The notes: generated from the sequence alone by a model not told the origin. Positions 44,364 through 52,957 are shown, counted from the first letter of the stretch. The stretch is 64,000 nucleotides of DNA from JAHFUA01 sp963733935 (GCA_963733935.1 CAVTEQ010000019.1:69332-133331); one strand, 5' to 3'. Numbers and translations: made by a program.

Positions 44364-45635
44364 ATGCACATCGGAGTTTATGGCGCGGGGTATTTGGGTA
44401 CGGTAGTTTCCGCCTGCCTGGCGGATTTCGGCAACCCCGTCACCTGTTACGATGCCGACGGCAGCCGCATCTATGCCACCTCCCAGGGCAGCATCCCCTT
44501 CTACGAAAAGAATCTCAAAGACGTCATCAAGCGCAACATCCGCGCCGGCCGCCTGATCTACTCCAGCGACCTCGAAAGCTTCGCCGGCAAATGCGCGGTC
44601 ATTTTCATGGCCGAGGATTCTTCCCGCTACCTGGAAGAGGTGGCGGTGAAGCTGGCGCAGGAGCTGAAAAACGACACCATCCTGGTGCTGGTGACGCCCG
44701 TCCCCGTGGGCACCGCCGCGCGCCTGGGGCCGCGCCTGAAGGCCGCGCCCAACAAAGTTACTATCGTCTCCCACCCGCTGTTCCTCACCGACGGCTGCGC
44801 CGTGGAAGACTTCAACTGGCCCGACCGCATCGTGGTCGGCACGCGCTCCACGCATGCCGTGCAGACGCTCAAGCAGATCTACCGTCCGCTGGCCATGCGC
44901 GGGGTGCCCATCATCGTGACCAACCACGAGACCGCCGAGTTGGTGCGCGAGGCCTCCACCGCGTTTCTGGCCACCAAGATCTCCTTCATCAATGAGGTCT
45001 CGGCGCTATGCGAGCGCGTCAGCGCCGATGCCGTCGACCTGGCCCTGGCCCTGGGGCTCGACAAGAAAATCGGACCACGCTGCTTGCAGCCCGGCGCCGG
45101 CTTCGGCGGACCCTTCGTGGAGAGCGACATGGACGCTCTGGCGCAACTGGCGGCCGGCAACGGAGTCTCGCTGCGCGTGCTCAGCGCCGCCCGCGAGGTC
45201 AACTTGGCGATGTGCGACCGCGTGGTGGCCAAGCTCTCGAACGTGCTGGAATCGGTTTCCGGCAAGGAGTTCGGCATCCTCGGCCTCTCCTTCAAGCCGC
45301 ACACCAATTCCGTCGCCGGTTCCGCTTCCATCAACCTGGCGCGTTCGCTGATGGCCAAGGGAGCGAAAGTGCGCGCCTACGATCCCGTCGCCATCCCCGA
45401 CGCCAAGCTGGAGATGGACAAAATGCCGGTGCGCTATTGCGAGTCCGCCTATCATGCCGCCGAAGGCTCGGACGCGCTGGTGGTCGGAACCGGCTGGCCG
45501 GAATTCCGCGCCCTGGATTTTGAGCGCATCAAGCGCCTGCTGCGCCGGCCGATTGTGATCGATACCAAGAACCTGCTCGACGGCGCCCGCATGCGCTCCA
45601 TCGGCTTCCAGTACGTCGGCATGGGCCGCAACTAG
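44364..45635 (+). CDS. UDP-glucose/GDP-mannose dehydrogenase homologue lacking the catalytic Cys
   Basis: A 423-aa protein with AAGGGAGG before the ATG. NAD site GVYGAGYLG (5-12), middle domain LVREASTAFLATKISFINE (194-211) and C-terminal Rossmann segment FGILGLSFKPHTNSVAGSAS are all family-typical. The active-site string usually reads GGSCFPKD; here residues 248-255 are GGPFVESD, so the nucleophilic Cys is Phe251. The Glu of the usual NPEFL motif is Leu (HPLFL). Oxidation of UDP-glucose by the standard route seems impossible, so it may have another role. Confidence 0.8.
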   Translation: MHIGVYGAGYLGTVVSACLADFGNPVTCYDADGSRIYATSQGSIPFYEKNLKDVIKRNIRAGRLIYSSDLESFAGKCAVIFMAEDSSRYLEEVAVKLAQELKNDTILVLVTPVPVGTAARLGPRLKAAPNKVTIVSHPLFLTDGCAVEDFNWPDRIVVGTRSTHAVQTLKQIYRPLAMRGVPIIVTNHETAELVREASTAFLATKISFINEVSALCERVSADAVDLALALGLDKKIGPRCLQPGAGFGGPFVESDMDALAQLAAGNGVSLRVLSAAREVNLAMCDRVVAKLSNVLESVSGKEFGILGLSFKPHTNSVAGSASINLARSLMAKGAKVRAYDPVAIPDAKLEMDKMPVRYCESAYHAAEGSDALVVGTGWPEFRALDFERIKRLLRRPIVIDTKNLLDGARMRSIGFQYVGMGRN

Positions 45636-46040
45636 CGTTGAATCATTAAATTGCGGCCCTCGTGCTGAGACGCGAAAAAGCCGCGAGACGATGCTCGCAA
45701 ATTACTGATAACGTGTGCCTTAGGCTTACCCCAAGGTCCGAAAAGGCAGCCCCCTCCCCCCGGGTCACTGCGAGTTTTTGGAATCAATGTCTTCCGGCAC
45801 ATTCCCTGGGGAAAGTCTTGAACTCAAAAGACTTGGAGCCATAATCTTGAGCGCCAGGGAGGTAGGCCTGAAGCGAAGCCGCTTGCCGACGCGCCGGGTT
45901 GTGTATATATCTAATTGCTAATATAGTTGTACATACAATAACACGTAATCGCCGATTGCGTCAAGAGAATTATGGATTGAGATGCGCGCCCAACATCTGC
46001 TCGACTTTGGCCGATGTGGGCCTCTCGGTCCCCAAGATAT

Positions 46041-46132
46041 TCTTACGCCCACTTCGTGGGCTGAACGGTTGAACGCAGCGTACCCACGGCTTACGCCGTG
46101 GGCTACGTTCTAACGCGCGCTCCGCGCGCTTC
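46041..46132 (+). repeat. three-hairpin repeat, copy A (forward)
   Basis: Three hairpins follow each other: CGCCCACTTCGTGGGC, then CCCACGGC-ttac-GCCGTGGG, then CGCGCGCTCCGCGCGC. The same string of hairpins is at 46211-46306 in inverted orientation. The pair flanks 78 bp. It looks like a REP doublet or a MITE-like element. The rest of the gap 45636-46350 has no gene. Confidence 0.7.
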
Positions 46133-46210
46133 GAACTGGCAGTTGCAGAGGGTTAAGCGCCTGGGTTTGGGACAAGTGGGTAGCGAGGAGGACGCCTGCG
46201 ATCTGCCGTG

Positions 46211-46306
46211 AAGCGAGCACGCGAAGCGTGCGACAGAACGTAGCCCACGGCGTGAGCCGTGGGTAGAGGTAACGCGGCGGGCAAGCCCGCGAAGCGGGCG
46301 TAAGAG
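46211..46306 (-). repeat. three-hairpin repeat, copy B (inverted)
   Basis: Read on the minus strand it shows CGCCCGCTTCGCGGGC, CCCACGGC-tcac-GCCGTGGG followed by GCTACGTTCT, and CGCACGCTTCGCGTGC. Compared with copy A, paired bases change together in hairpins 1 and 3 (A-T to G-C; C-G to T-A type), which keeps the stems and argues that structure is selected. Confidence 0.7.
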
Positions 46307-46329
46307 CCACTCCCGACCCTCGGCATTGC

Positions 46330-46335
46330 TATAAT
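46330..46335 (+). promoter_or_regulatory. TATAAT -10 box of tRNA-His
   Basis: A perfect TATAAT lies 16 bp before the tRNA 5' end, at the correct place for a tRNA promoter. The -35 region is weak. Confidence 0.55.
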
Positions 46336-46350
46336 CGCAGAGCCGCACAC

Positions 46351-46426
46351 GGTGGGCGTAGTTCAGTGGTAGAACTCCGGACTGTGGCTCCGGCTGTCGT
46401 GGGTTCGAATCCCACCGCCCACCCCA
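46351..46426 (+). tRNA. tRNA-His (GUG)
   Basis: The acceptor GTGGGCG/CGCCCAC is preceded by G-1 (46351), which pairs with discriminator C73, the identity mark of tRNA-His. The anticodon loop CTGTGGC holds GTG, the T-arm is GTGGGTTCGAATCCCAC, and CCA is encoded at 46424-46426. Confidence 0.95.
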
Positions 46427-46503
46427 AATTGCCTAAGCGGTCCTTCGCTGCGCTCAGGATTTCGGCTGCGGACTCCCGCTCGCCGCTGGCGCGTCGCGCT
46501 CAC

Positions 46504-46743
46504 GCCATGGCGCTTCTCTGCCTCTTGCGGAAGCTCTGCCAGAGTCGCGAGGTCCAGGCTGAGTCCTCGTCCGGGCAGCCGCGTTGTGACCTCCTGGAGC
46601 AGCCAGCCGTTGCCGTCGGGATCGCTGAACGAGGTGAACGAGCGGTAGCTGCCAGGCTCGGGCGCAGGGCCGCTGACGCGGCCGTGCGTCGCGTGAGGGA
46701 ACCGAGCCCCCGGTGCTCTTCGGAAGCGATCAACGACCGAGGA
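46504..46743 (-). pseudogene. C-terminal fragment of a VOC-family gene
   Basis: About 80 codons carry GRVSGPAPEPGSYRSFTSFSDPDGNGWLLQEVTTRLPGR, the unmistakable C-terminal part of a VOC-family protein, followed by a helical tail. The N-terminal module is missing, and the frame runs into unrelated sequence near the tRNA-His. The reading frame has no start in family-like context. Likely the relic of a gene removed by deletion. Confidence 0.65.
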
Positions 46744-46801
46744 ACTGCCGCGCAACCCCCACGAATAAGAGCGCGGCAGATTCCTCCCAAGGAAGGACCG
46801 G

Positions 46802-47680
46802 CTAGTTCCCGCCTGCCATTTGTCCTCCGGAACCCCGCGGCAGCAAACGCATGTGAACCGCAATGTTCAGGCGTTCCCCGACGAGGGCGTTGAAATTCTG
46901 TCTTGAGCCAACGTCCTCGCCGCCACTCGCGTGAGGCGCTTGGGGAAGGCTCGGAGATTGCATGAATGTTCCCGTGCACTTGGCGCCGCTATACGCTTCA
47001 CTTGGGCTAGGCACTGTACAGTTTTCATCTTGAACCACGGGTGGCCAGTAGGTACTGACTACAGTCTTCACCATCTGCGGAAAGTCCTCGCGGAACACCT
47101 TCGTCGATGCCGAAGCCTCGATCTGGGCGTTCCCACCGGCGGCCGGGACGTCGAAAACCAACGTGGCTTGGCGTGCATCGCGGTGGATTATTGGAGGCCC
47201 ATAGACGGGACCGTAATAGGCTTCACTCGGGGTCAGTTCGACGTTGCGGTCCACGCGAACTACGCTGAGCTCGCCCTTGCTTTGCAGCCGGCCGTCAGGC
47301 GTCCGGACGACAGTCCTAGAGTGGAAGCACACAATCGTGTGATTGGCCTGGTCCGCCAGCCAACGGCTCTTGCTGAAGTTCCCAGCTTCATCAATGGCAG
47401 GCGTCATGGAGACAGCGGGATAGATGTGCAAATCGACACGCGAGTTGGTGGGGTCGGCGTCGTCAAATGTCAATGCTCCGTCGACCCTGCCGACGCCGAG
47501 CGTGATGTTGATTTTCGTTTTCCCGTAATCGCTCGTCCCGTCGGTGACGAGTTGCGCATCGGAATGGCGGGCGTCCACATGCCAGGAGCCGGCCAGGGAA
47601 GGTTGCTTGGAACCACCTAGGGCGAGAACCCCCAGGGCGAGGACTACAGCAACTGCAAATACAGCCGTGGGCTTAAACAT
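46802..47680 (-). CDS. exported YceI-like protein
   Basis: A 292-aa protein from ATG 47680 (GGGAGGAAG upstream). A signal peptide (MFKPTAVFAVAVVLALGVLAL) is followed by SLAGSWHVDARHSDAQLVTDG, INITLGVGRVDGALTFDDADPTNSRVDLHIYPAV and TRTPDG-like segments that match the YceI lipocalin-like fold. The C-terminal 90 residues are a Cys-containing extension that the family does not usually have. YceI proteins bind isoprenoids in the periplasm. Confidence 0.75.
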   Translation of the reverse strand: MFKPTAVFAVAVVLALGVLALGGSKQPSLAGSWHVDARHSDAQLVTDGTSDYGKTKINITLGVGRVDGALTFDDADPTNSRVDLHIYPAVSMTPAIDEAGNFSKSRWLADQANHTIVCFHSRTVVRTPDGRLQSKGELSVVRVDRNVELTPSEAYYGPVYGPPIIHRDARQATLVFDVPAAGGNAQIEASASTKVFREDFPQMVKTVVSTYWPPVVQDENCTVPSPSEAYSGAKCTGTFMQSPSLPQAPHASGGEDVGSRQNFNALVGERLNIAVHMRLLPRGSGGQMAGGN

Positions 47681-47935
47681 TTCTTCCTCCCTACTCAGAT
47701 CTGTTTTCTCCAAAGAACTGCGAGTGGGAACACCCGCAGTTGTGGGTTGTTCGGCAAGTGCCGTGACATTAGCCGCATAGTTGCCTCGAGAATGGAGCTT
47801 CCGATGAAGCGCTCGACCCGCCACCCACTGCGGGTCCCTGGAAACGGGCTGCGATTCTAAGCCGTGCCTGTAGGCCTGTCAAGGAAGGATCGTTGGGCCG
47901 CAGGTAAAGCCTTGCGAACGACTTGGTTCTCGGTA

Positions 47936-48475
47936 TTAAGGTGCGTAACGGGTGAAGACATAGTCGCGATCTTTCGCAGGCGTGTGGCAGGGGAAGCAGG
48001 TCTCGTGCAGCGCCTTGTCGCCCGGCTTTCCCCCCGTAAAGTCAGCGAACCCCCAGCCGCCCGTCGCGGCGTACTTCTTTGAGTCCTTGACCATGAACTG
48101 AACATTCACGGGGGACCCGACAACGAAAGATTGAGCGCCGGGGAATGGACCAGCCAGGACTTTGTTGTTGTCCTCCGACGGGACACGAGTCCAATGAATC
48201 GCGGCAATGATGGCGCCGTCTGGGAACGGGACCTTCCCTTCCTTAAAGGCCTTGATCGCTATATCGTTGCCGAGTTGAGCGCGCAACTGGTCGGCCTTGC
48301 CTGCTACCAGGAGGTGGTCCACGGCGATCAATTTCCAATCGCGGTATCCGGCGGGGATTTTGACGCCGTAGATCGGGGCGGCCTCTCCATCGGCGTGCCC
48401 CGCTGCGGGGGCCATGTAGGCGACAATGCCGGCCACCGCTGCAACTGCAAGCAGCAAGAAAGCGATCCGTTTCAT
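47936..48475 (-). CDS. cytochrome P460-like protein
   Basis: A 179-aa protein with a signal peptide (MKRIAFLLLAVAAVAGIVAYMAPAA). VKIPAGYRDWKLIAVDHLL at the start and a single heme motif CFPCH near the C-terminus (LHETCFPCHTPAKDRDYVFTRYAP) are typical of cytochrome P460. The family oxidises hydroxylamine or related N compounds and is periplasmic. A VPFPDGAIIAAIHW motif near the centre also matches. The gene is 48 bp downstream of the cysteine hydrolase gene and on the same strand. Confidence 0.85.
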   Translation of the reverse strand: MKRIAFLLLAVAAVAGIVAYMAPAAGHADGEAAPIYGVKIPAGYRDWKLIAVDHLLVAGKADQLRAQLGNDIAIKAFKEGKVPFPDGAIIAAIHWTRVPSEDNNKVLAGPFPGAQSFVVGSPVNVQFMVKDSKKYAATGGWGFADFTGGKPGDKALHETCFPCHTPAKDRDYVFTRYAP

Positions 48476-48522
48476 AGTGTTCCTTCTGCTGGCCTCACAT
48501 TCGCCCTCCGCAGTCACGCGTT

Positions 48523-49170
48523 CTAAGCGCTCCGCGTCAGCCGAAGGCGAAATGAAAGAGCCTCGACAACTTCATCTGTGGTCACAATGGCACTGGCGTA
48601 GTTTGGGATATTGATGTCGAGAGCGGCGTGCATCTCTTCACCCGAGTAATCCGCGGTCGCGTCTTTTACCATCGTGGCCTCGTAGCCAAGCTCAGCGGCA
48701 TAACGAACAGTTGCCTCCACACACGTGTGTGCTATGAGCCCGATGACGATGAGCTGGTGAATGCCATGCTTTTTGAGCTGCAAATCCAAATCAGTATTAG
48801 CAAAGCCACTGGAACACCAATGCTCTTGGGCCACGATTTCGCCCGGTCGAGGTTCGAACTCGCGGCGGATCTCGCCACCCCAGGTGCCGTATTCGAAGAT
48901 CTTATGCAGCCAGCCTGCTTTCTGGATAGGCGCAATGTACTTCCAGGTCTCGTAGTCGCCGGGACGGTAGCGATGATGCAGCGCATAGAAAACGCGAAGC
49001 TCCGCCTCCCGCACAGCATTCAGGACTTGTAACATATGAGGAACGCAATTATTTGCTTCTGCAACCGTCTTCAAGCGACCCCACAGTTTGCCTCCCTCGG
49101 AAATGAAATCGTTATAGGGATCGATCACCAGAAGTGCAGTGATCTCTTTGTCATATGTCACTTTTGCCAT
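48523..49170 (-). CDS. isochorismatase-like cysteine hydrolase
   Basis: A 215-aa enzyme. Asp in ALLVIDPYNDFISEGG and Cys in IGLIAHTCVEATVRYAAELGY form the D-K-C triad's ends. The Lys position in VAQEHWCSSGFANTDLDLQL is not obvious: the usual K.....SAF reads EHWCSSGF. The final helix ALDINIPNYASAIVTTDEVVEAL matches the family. It probably hydrolyses an amide or vinyl ether. It heads a set of minus-strand redox/hydrolase genes (48.5-52.2 kb). Confidence 0.85.
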   Translation of the reverse strand: MAKVTYDKEITALLVIDPYNDFISEGGKLWGRLKTVAEANNCVPHMLQVLNAVREAELRVFYALHHRYRPGDYETWKYIAPIQKAGWLHKIFEYGTWGGEIRREFEPRPGEIVAQEHWCSSGFANTDLDLQLKKHGIHQLIVIGLIAHTCVEATVRYAAELGYEATMVKDATADYSGEEMHAALDINIPNYASAIVTTDEVVEALSFRLRLTRSA

Positions 49171-49217
49171 GCCGCCTCCAATCTACCGGTCGATACTGCT
49201 CATGCTGGCCTCTATAG

Positions 49218-49937
49218 CTAGGCGGCGACGAGCTGCTGCCCGCCATCAACGTCGTAGGTCGCGCCCGTGAGCGCCGTGTTGGTCATGATGTGGACGGCGA
49301 GCGCGGCAACGTCGGCCGGTCCCACAACGCGCCCGATGGGAAGCGTGGCGCGAAGCTGATTGCGGCGGTTTTCGAGTTCATCGCCGAGCAGCGATGCCGA
49401 CAACGGAGTGTCGACGAAGCCGGGGGCGATGAGGTTGACTCGGACGGGCGCGAGCTCGAGCGCCAGGTTGGCGGTGAGGGCGGGGAGTGCGGCGGTGACT
49501 GTCGACGCGATCCCCAGGCCGATGCCTGGGCGGCGGGCGCCGGTGCCGCCCATGAACAGCAGCGTGCCTCCCGGTCTCACCTTGGGGGCGGCGTTGCGGG
49601 CGACCTGGAGTACCAGCAAGAGGTGTGCATGCAGAGCGCGGCGCGCCTGCGCGAAGTCCATGTCGAGAAGGCGCCCGTAGTATGGCCGGCCGGCTGTCAC
49701 CATCACGTGGTCGATTGGGGCCGGCAGGTCACGGAAGAACCGCTCGAAGCCCGGGTAATCGGGCGCGACCAGGTGATAGCGGTCCGAAAGACGCGCGAAG
49801 AGCGGATCGAACATCCGCGATGATGAGGGAAGTCCGTGCAAGAGCAGAATCTTCGGCCCGTCCCTCGGACCGGCCTCTCTGTAAAAAACGGACAGTCCAT
49901 CCACCTGTATCGTGCGGTAGGAAGTCGGGTGCTTCAT
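49218..49937 (-). CDS. chimeric ORF: alpha/beta-hydrolase N-terminus joined to SDR C-terminus
   Basis: A 239-aa ORF. Residues 1-64 are the start of an alpha/beta hydrolase (VDGLSVFYREAGPRDGPKILLLHGLPSSSRMF ... VAPDYPGF, oxyanion HG motif). From about residue 69 the sequence is a short-chain dehydrogenase (APIDHVMVTAGRPYYGRLLDMDF ... NLALELAPVRVNLIAPGFVDTPLSASLLG ... GATYDVDGGQQLV). The SDR half lacks its N-terminal GxxxGxG nucleotide loop; the hydrolase half lacks nucleophile and His. A precise in-frame deletion (joint near 49735-49745) explains it. Unlikely to be active. Confidence 0.8.
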   Translation of the reverse strand: MKHPTSYRTIQVDGLSVFYREAGPRDGPKILLLHGLPSSSRMFDPLFARLSDRYHLVAPDYPGFERFFRDLPAPIDHVMVTAGRPYYGRLLDMDFAQARRALHAHLLLVLQVARNAAPKVRPGGTLLFMGGTGARRPGIGLGIASTVTAALPALTANLALELAPVRVNLIAPGFVDTPLSASLLGDELENRRNQLRATLPIGRVVGPADVAALAVHIMTNTALTGATYDVDGGQQLVAA

Positions 49938-49973
49938 GCTGTCATCCTTTCCATTGCAGAAATTGTTGCCAAC

Positions 49974-51020
49974 TCACATTGTGAGCACGACGCGGAACTC
50001 TGCCTTGCCGCTCATCATGCGCGCGTAAGCTTCCTCGGCCTTTTCGAGCGGATAAGTTTCAATCATGGGGCGCACACCGGTCAGCTCGGCGAAGTTCAAT
50101 GTGTCCTCGGAATCGGCCGGCGTTCCCGCGGCCCAGCCCTGGACTCTTCGGCTTCCACTGAAGAGCTGCACCGGCGAAGCCTCGATGGGATCGAAGGCCA
50201 CACCTATAACCATGAGCGTGCCGTTCGGCCCCAGGCCGTCGATCAACTCGGACATGGCTTTTGAGCTCGGGGCCGTGGCCAGAATCGCCTTTGCCCCGCC
50301 CAGCTTTTGCAGTGCTTCGGCAGCGTTCGTGGACTTGCTGTCGATGTACACGTTCGCTCCGAGTTTTTTCGCGAGCGCCGTGGTCTCGGACCCACGCCCG
50401 ATCGCCGCGACCTTATAGCCAAACTTGTTCGCAAATTGAATTCCGAGGTGACCCAACCCGCCGATACCCTGCACGGCGACAAGGTCACCGGGGAGCGCGC
50501 CACTGTGACGCAGCGCGTTGTACGTGGTAATTCCGGCGCAAAGCAGGGGGGCCGCTTCAACGTCACTTAGACTTTCCGGTATGGGCACCAGCGCCTCAAC
50601 CGGAGCAACCATGTATTCCTGGTATCCGCCGTCGTAACTGATGCCTGGAATTTTCAGGTTTTGGCAATTGCGGAAGTCTCCGCGCCGGCATTCGCGACAG
50701 GTGTTGTCCTGGCCGCCATGCCAGCCGACGCCGACACGCTGACCCTTCTTCCACGCTGAAACGCCGTCGCCCACTGCATCGATGATGCCCGCCACTTCAT
50801 GTCCGGGAACGCGCGGATACTGAATTCCCGGCCAACTGCCTTCTTTCGTGACCACGTCACTGTGGCAAACACCACAGGCCTGCACCTTGATGCGCACCTG
50901 CCCCGCGCCGGGCTCGGGAATCTCGCGCTCGACGATCTCGAAAGCTGCTCCGGGTTTAGAAATCTGCGCCGCCCTCATGGGTGCGAGTCTTGGTACTGCT
51001 GCTACTCTCATCGTTGCCAT
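49974..51020 (-). CDS. zinc-dependent alcohol dehydrogenase
   Basis: A 348-aa MDR-family enzyme, probably cytosolic. Catalytic zinc site C52-H53 in GVCHSD, H74-E75 in VPGHEVAG, and the NAD(P) loop GIGGLGHLGIQFA near 185. The structural-zinc lobe reads QDNTCRECRRGDFRNC: C108, C111 and C119 are in place but the first of the four Cys is Asp105. It is likely an NAD(P)-dependent alcohol/aldehyde oxidoreductase. The short gaps to its neighbours suggest a cassette acquired as a unit. Confidence 0.9.
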   Translation of the reverse strand: MATMRVAAVPRLAPMRAAQISKPGAAFEIVEREIPEPGAGQVRIKVQACGVCHSDVVTKEGSWPGIQYPRVPGHEVAGIIDAVGDGVSAWKKGQRVGVGWHGGQDNTCRECRRGDFRNCQNLKIPGISYDGGYQEYMVAPVEALVPIPESLSDVEAAPLLCAGITTYNALRHSGALPGDLVAVQGIGGLGHLGIQFANKFGYKVAAIGRGSETTALAKKLGANVYIDSKSTNAAEALQKLGGAKAILATAPSSKAMSELIDGLGPNGTLMVIGVAFDPIEASPVQLFSGSRRVQGWAAGTPADSEDTLNFAELTGVRPMIETYPLEKAEEAYARMMSGKAEFRVVLTM

Positions 51021-51188
51021 AAGTCCTCCTAGGACTCATCGAGTTATTGCCGAAACGCACTTCCTGATTTCGCGTCGACGGAACGTGTGATCGAAAAGCG
51101 CCGCTCCCAGTGTTTGACGCGCGACCGCGACCGCGTCTGAGCAAGAGTGTGTGCTCATTTTGGATGCCATTTTCCATAGGAGTTCCTC

Positions 51189-52247
51189 CTAATACCCGTC
51201 GACCTCGATCACCGCTTTGGCAAAGGCTTCCGGAGCTTCCTGAGGCAGATTGTGTCCGACGCCGCCGCCCGTGATGTTCCGGTGCGCATATTTGCCCGAA
51301 AATTTCCTGGCATAGGAACTGGGGTCTGGGTGTGGTGCGCCATTGGCATCACCTTCAAGGGTGATGGTGGGCACGGTGATGACCGGAGCCTGGGCAAGCC
51401 GCTTTTCCAGATCGTCATATTTCGGCTCGCCTTCCGCCAGGCCGAGCCGCCAGCGGTAATTATGGATGACGATCGCGACGTGATCCGGATTGTTGAAGGA
51501 TGCCGCGCTGCGATCGAACGTGGCATCATCGAAGTTCCACTTCGGCGAAGCGAGCTGCCAAATCAGCTTCGCAAAGTCGTGCCGGTATTTGTCGTAGCCG
51601 GCGCGGCCGCGTTCCGTCGCAAAATAATATTGATACCACCATTGGAGCTCAGCCTTTGGCGGCAACGGCGCCTTGCCGGCTTCCTGGCTGCCGATCAGAT
51701 AACCGCTCACCGAGACCAGCGCTTTGCATCGCTCAGGCCAAAGCGCCGCCATGATGTCAGCCGTCCGCCCTCCCCAATCGAAGCCGGCGACGATCGCCTT
51801 CTGGATCTTGAGCGCATCCATCAAAGCGATGACGTCGACAGCAATCACCGATTGCTGGCCATTGCGCAACGTGTCACTGGAAAGAAAGCGCGTCGTGCCA
51901 TAGCCGCGCAGATACGGGACGATCACCCTGTAGCCCGCCGCTGCCAACAAAGGGGCGACGTCGACGAAGCTGTAAATATCGTAGGGCCAGCCGTGCAGAA
52001 GAATTACCGCCGGGCCATTGGCAGGGCCAGCTTCAGCGTAGCCAACGTTCAGCAGCCCGGCATCGATCTGCTTCAGTGAGCCGAATGATGTGCTCGTAGC
52101 GTTCGCTGCCGTATTGACCATGGCTGGCACAGTCCCACCCTGGTCCGCGAAGAGGGAACGCCGGGCGAGCAGCGTGGTTCCGGCGGAGACGCCGGCCATT
52201 GCCAGGAGACGACGGCGTGATATTCCGGTTGATTCCGTTCGTTTCAT
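51189..52247 (-). CDS. Tat-exported alpha/beta hydrolase
   Basis: A 352-aa protein with a twin-arginine signal (SRRRLLAMAGVSAGTTLLA). HGWPYDIYSFVDVAPLL carries the oxyanion-hole HGWP, GFDWGGRTADI the nucleophile Asp (D in GxDWGG), and GVGHNLPQEAPEAFA the catalytic His. An Asp nucleophile places it with epoxide hydrolases and haloalkane dehalogenases. It is folded before export and acts in the periplasm. AGGAG precedes the start. Confidence 0.85.
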   Translation of the reverse strand: MKRTESTGISRRRLLAMAGVSAGTTLLARRSLFADQGGTVPAMVNTAANATSTSFGSLKQIDAGLLNVGYAEAGPANGPAVILLHGWPYDIYSFVDVAPLLAAAGYRVIVPYLRGYGTTRFLSSDTLRNGQQSVIAVDVIALMDALKIQKAIVAGFDWGGRTADIMAALWPERCKALVSVSGYLIGSQEAGKAPLPPKAELQWWYQYYFATERGRAGYDKYRHDFAKLIWQLASPKWNFDDATFDRSAASFNNPDHVAIVIHNYRWRLGLAEGEPKYDDLEKRLAQAPVITVPTITLEGDANGAPHPDPSSYARKFSGKYAHRNITGGGVGHNLPQEAPEAFAKAVIEVDGY

Positions 52248-52290
52248 GGTTAATCTCCTTTCGTCGCCGGTTCATTGCCTCTGCCGCGGA

Positions 52291-52465
52291 TCAGCCGAAG
52301 GTGAACGAAAACGCTTCCACGCCTGAATCGAGAAACTCGATCTCGAACTGTCGATCAACGATGGGATTCGACTGCCGGATCAACTGATACATCCGCGGCT
52401 CGGCAACCGTCCCGTTACCTTGGCCGTCTACGTCAACCCCGTGAGCGGCGCCATTTTGGCTTCAA
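52291..52465 (-). pseudogene. C-terminal tail of a DipZ/thioredoxin-like gene
   Basis: Read on the minus strand, about 55 codons encode AHGVDVDGQGNGTVAEPRMYQLIRQ, then a segment with FEIEFLDSGVEAFSFTFG before a TGA. This closely resembles the C-terminal end of the DipZ-like thioredoxin/cytochrome-biogenesis protein family. No upstream portion or start exists: sequence before 52465 is unrelated. A remnant left by a deletion. Confidence 0.55.
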
Positions 52466-52634
52466 AAAAGGGAACAATCCTACACCCGTTTTGCCGTCCT
52501 CCGCGAGCGGCTCACCCAGCTAACCCCGGGGTGCGGCACACGAGCCGGCGCCATAAGGAAAGCGGAACGCGGCGAAGTTGACGGCGGCGCGGGCAGCGTT
52601 TAGTCTGTGCGCCCTATCGAGGAGGGAAGCGCGT

Positions 52635-52928
52635 ATGCCGCACTTTGTGTCGCTCATGCGTTACACACAGCAGGGAATCGCGAAAATCAAGGACAGTCCA
52701 ACCCGGCTCGACGCCGCCAAGAAGGCCGCCGAGAAGGCAGGGGGAAAGATTCACGCCTGGTACTTGACCATGGGAAAGTATGACGCCTTGGTGATCTCTG
52801 AATTTCCTAATGATGAAGCTTGTGCGCAGTTCATGCTCTCAGTTGGCGCACTGGGGAATCTGACCACGCAAACGCTCAAGGCTTTCACCGAAGCTGAGTA
52901 CCGCAAGATCATCGGCGGCCTTGCCTGA
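52635..52928 (+). CDS. GYD-domain protein
   Basis: A 97-aa ferredoxin-like protein with GAGGAGGGA before the ATG. MPHFVSLMRYTQQGIAKIKDSPTRLDAAKKAAEKAGGKIHAWYLTMGKYDALVISEFPND matches the GYD family, where the namesake motif appears as GKYDALV. Members often bind or modify small ligands, but their function is unknown. A long hairpin after the stop separates it from the next convergent gene. Confidence 0.85.
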   Translation: MPHFVSLMRYTQQGIAKIKDSPTRLDAAKKAAEKAGGKIHAWYLTMGKYDALVISEFPNDEACAQFMLSVGALGNLTTQTLKAFTEAEYRKIIGGLA

Positions 52929-52957
52929 CAAACTCCGCAACCGCGGCAGCGACACCC

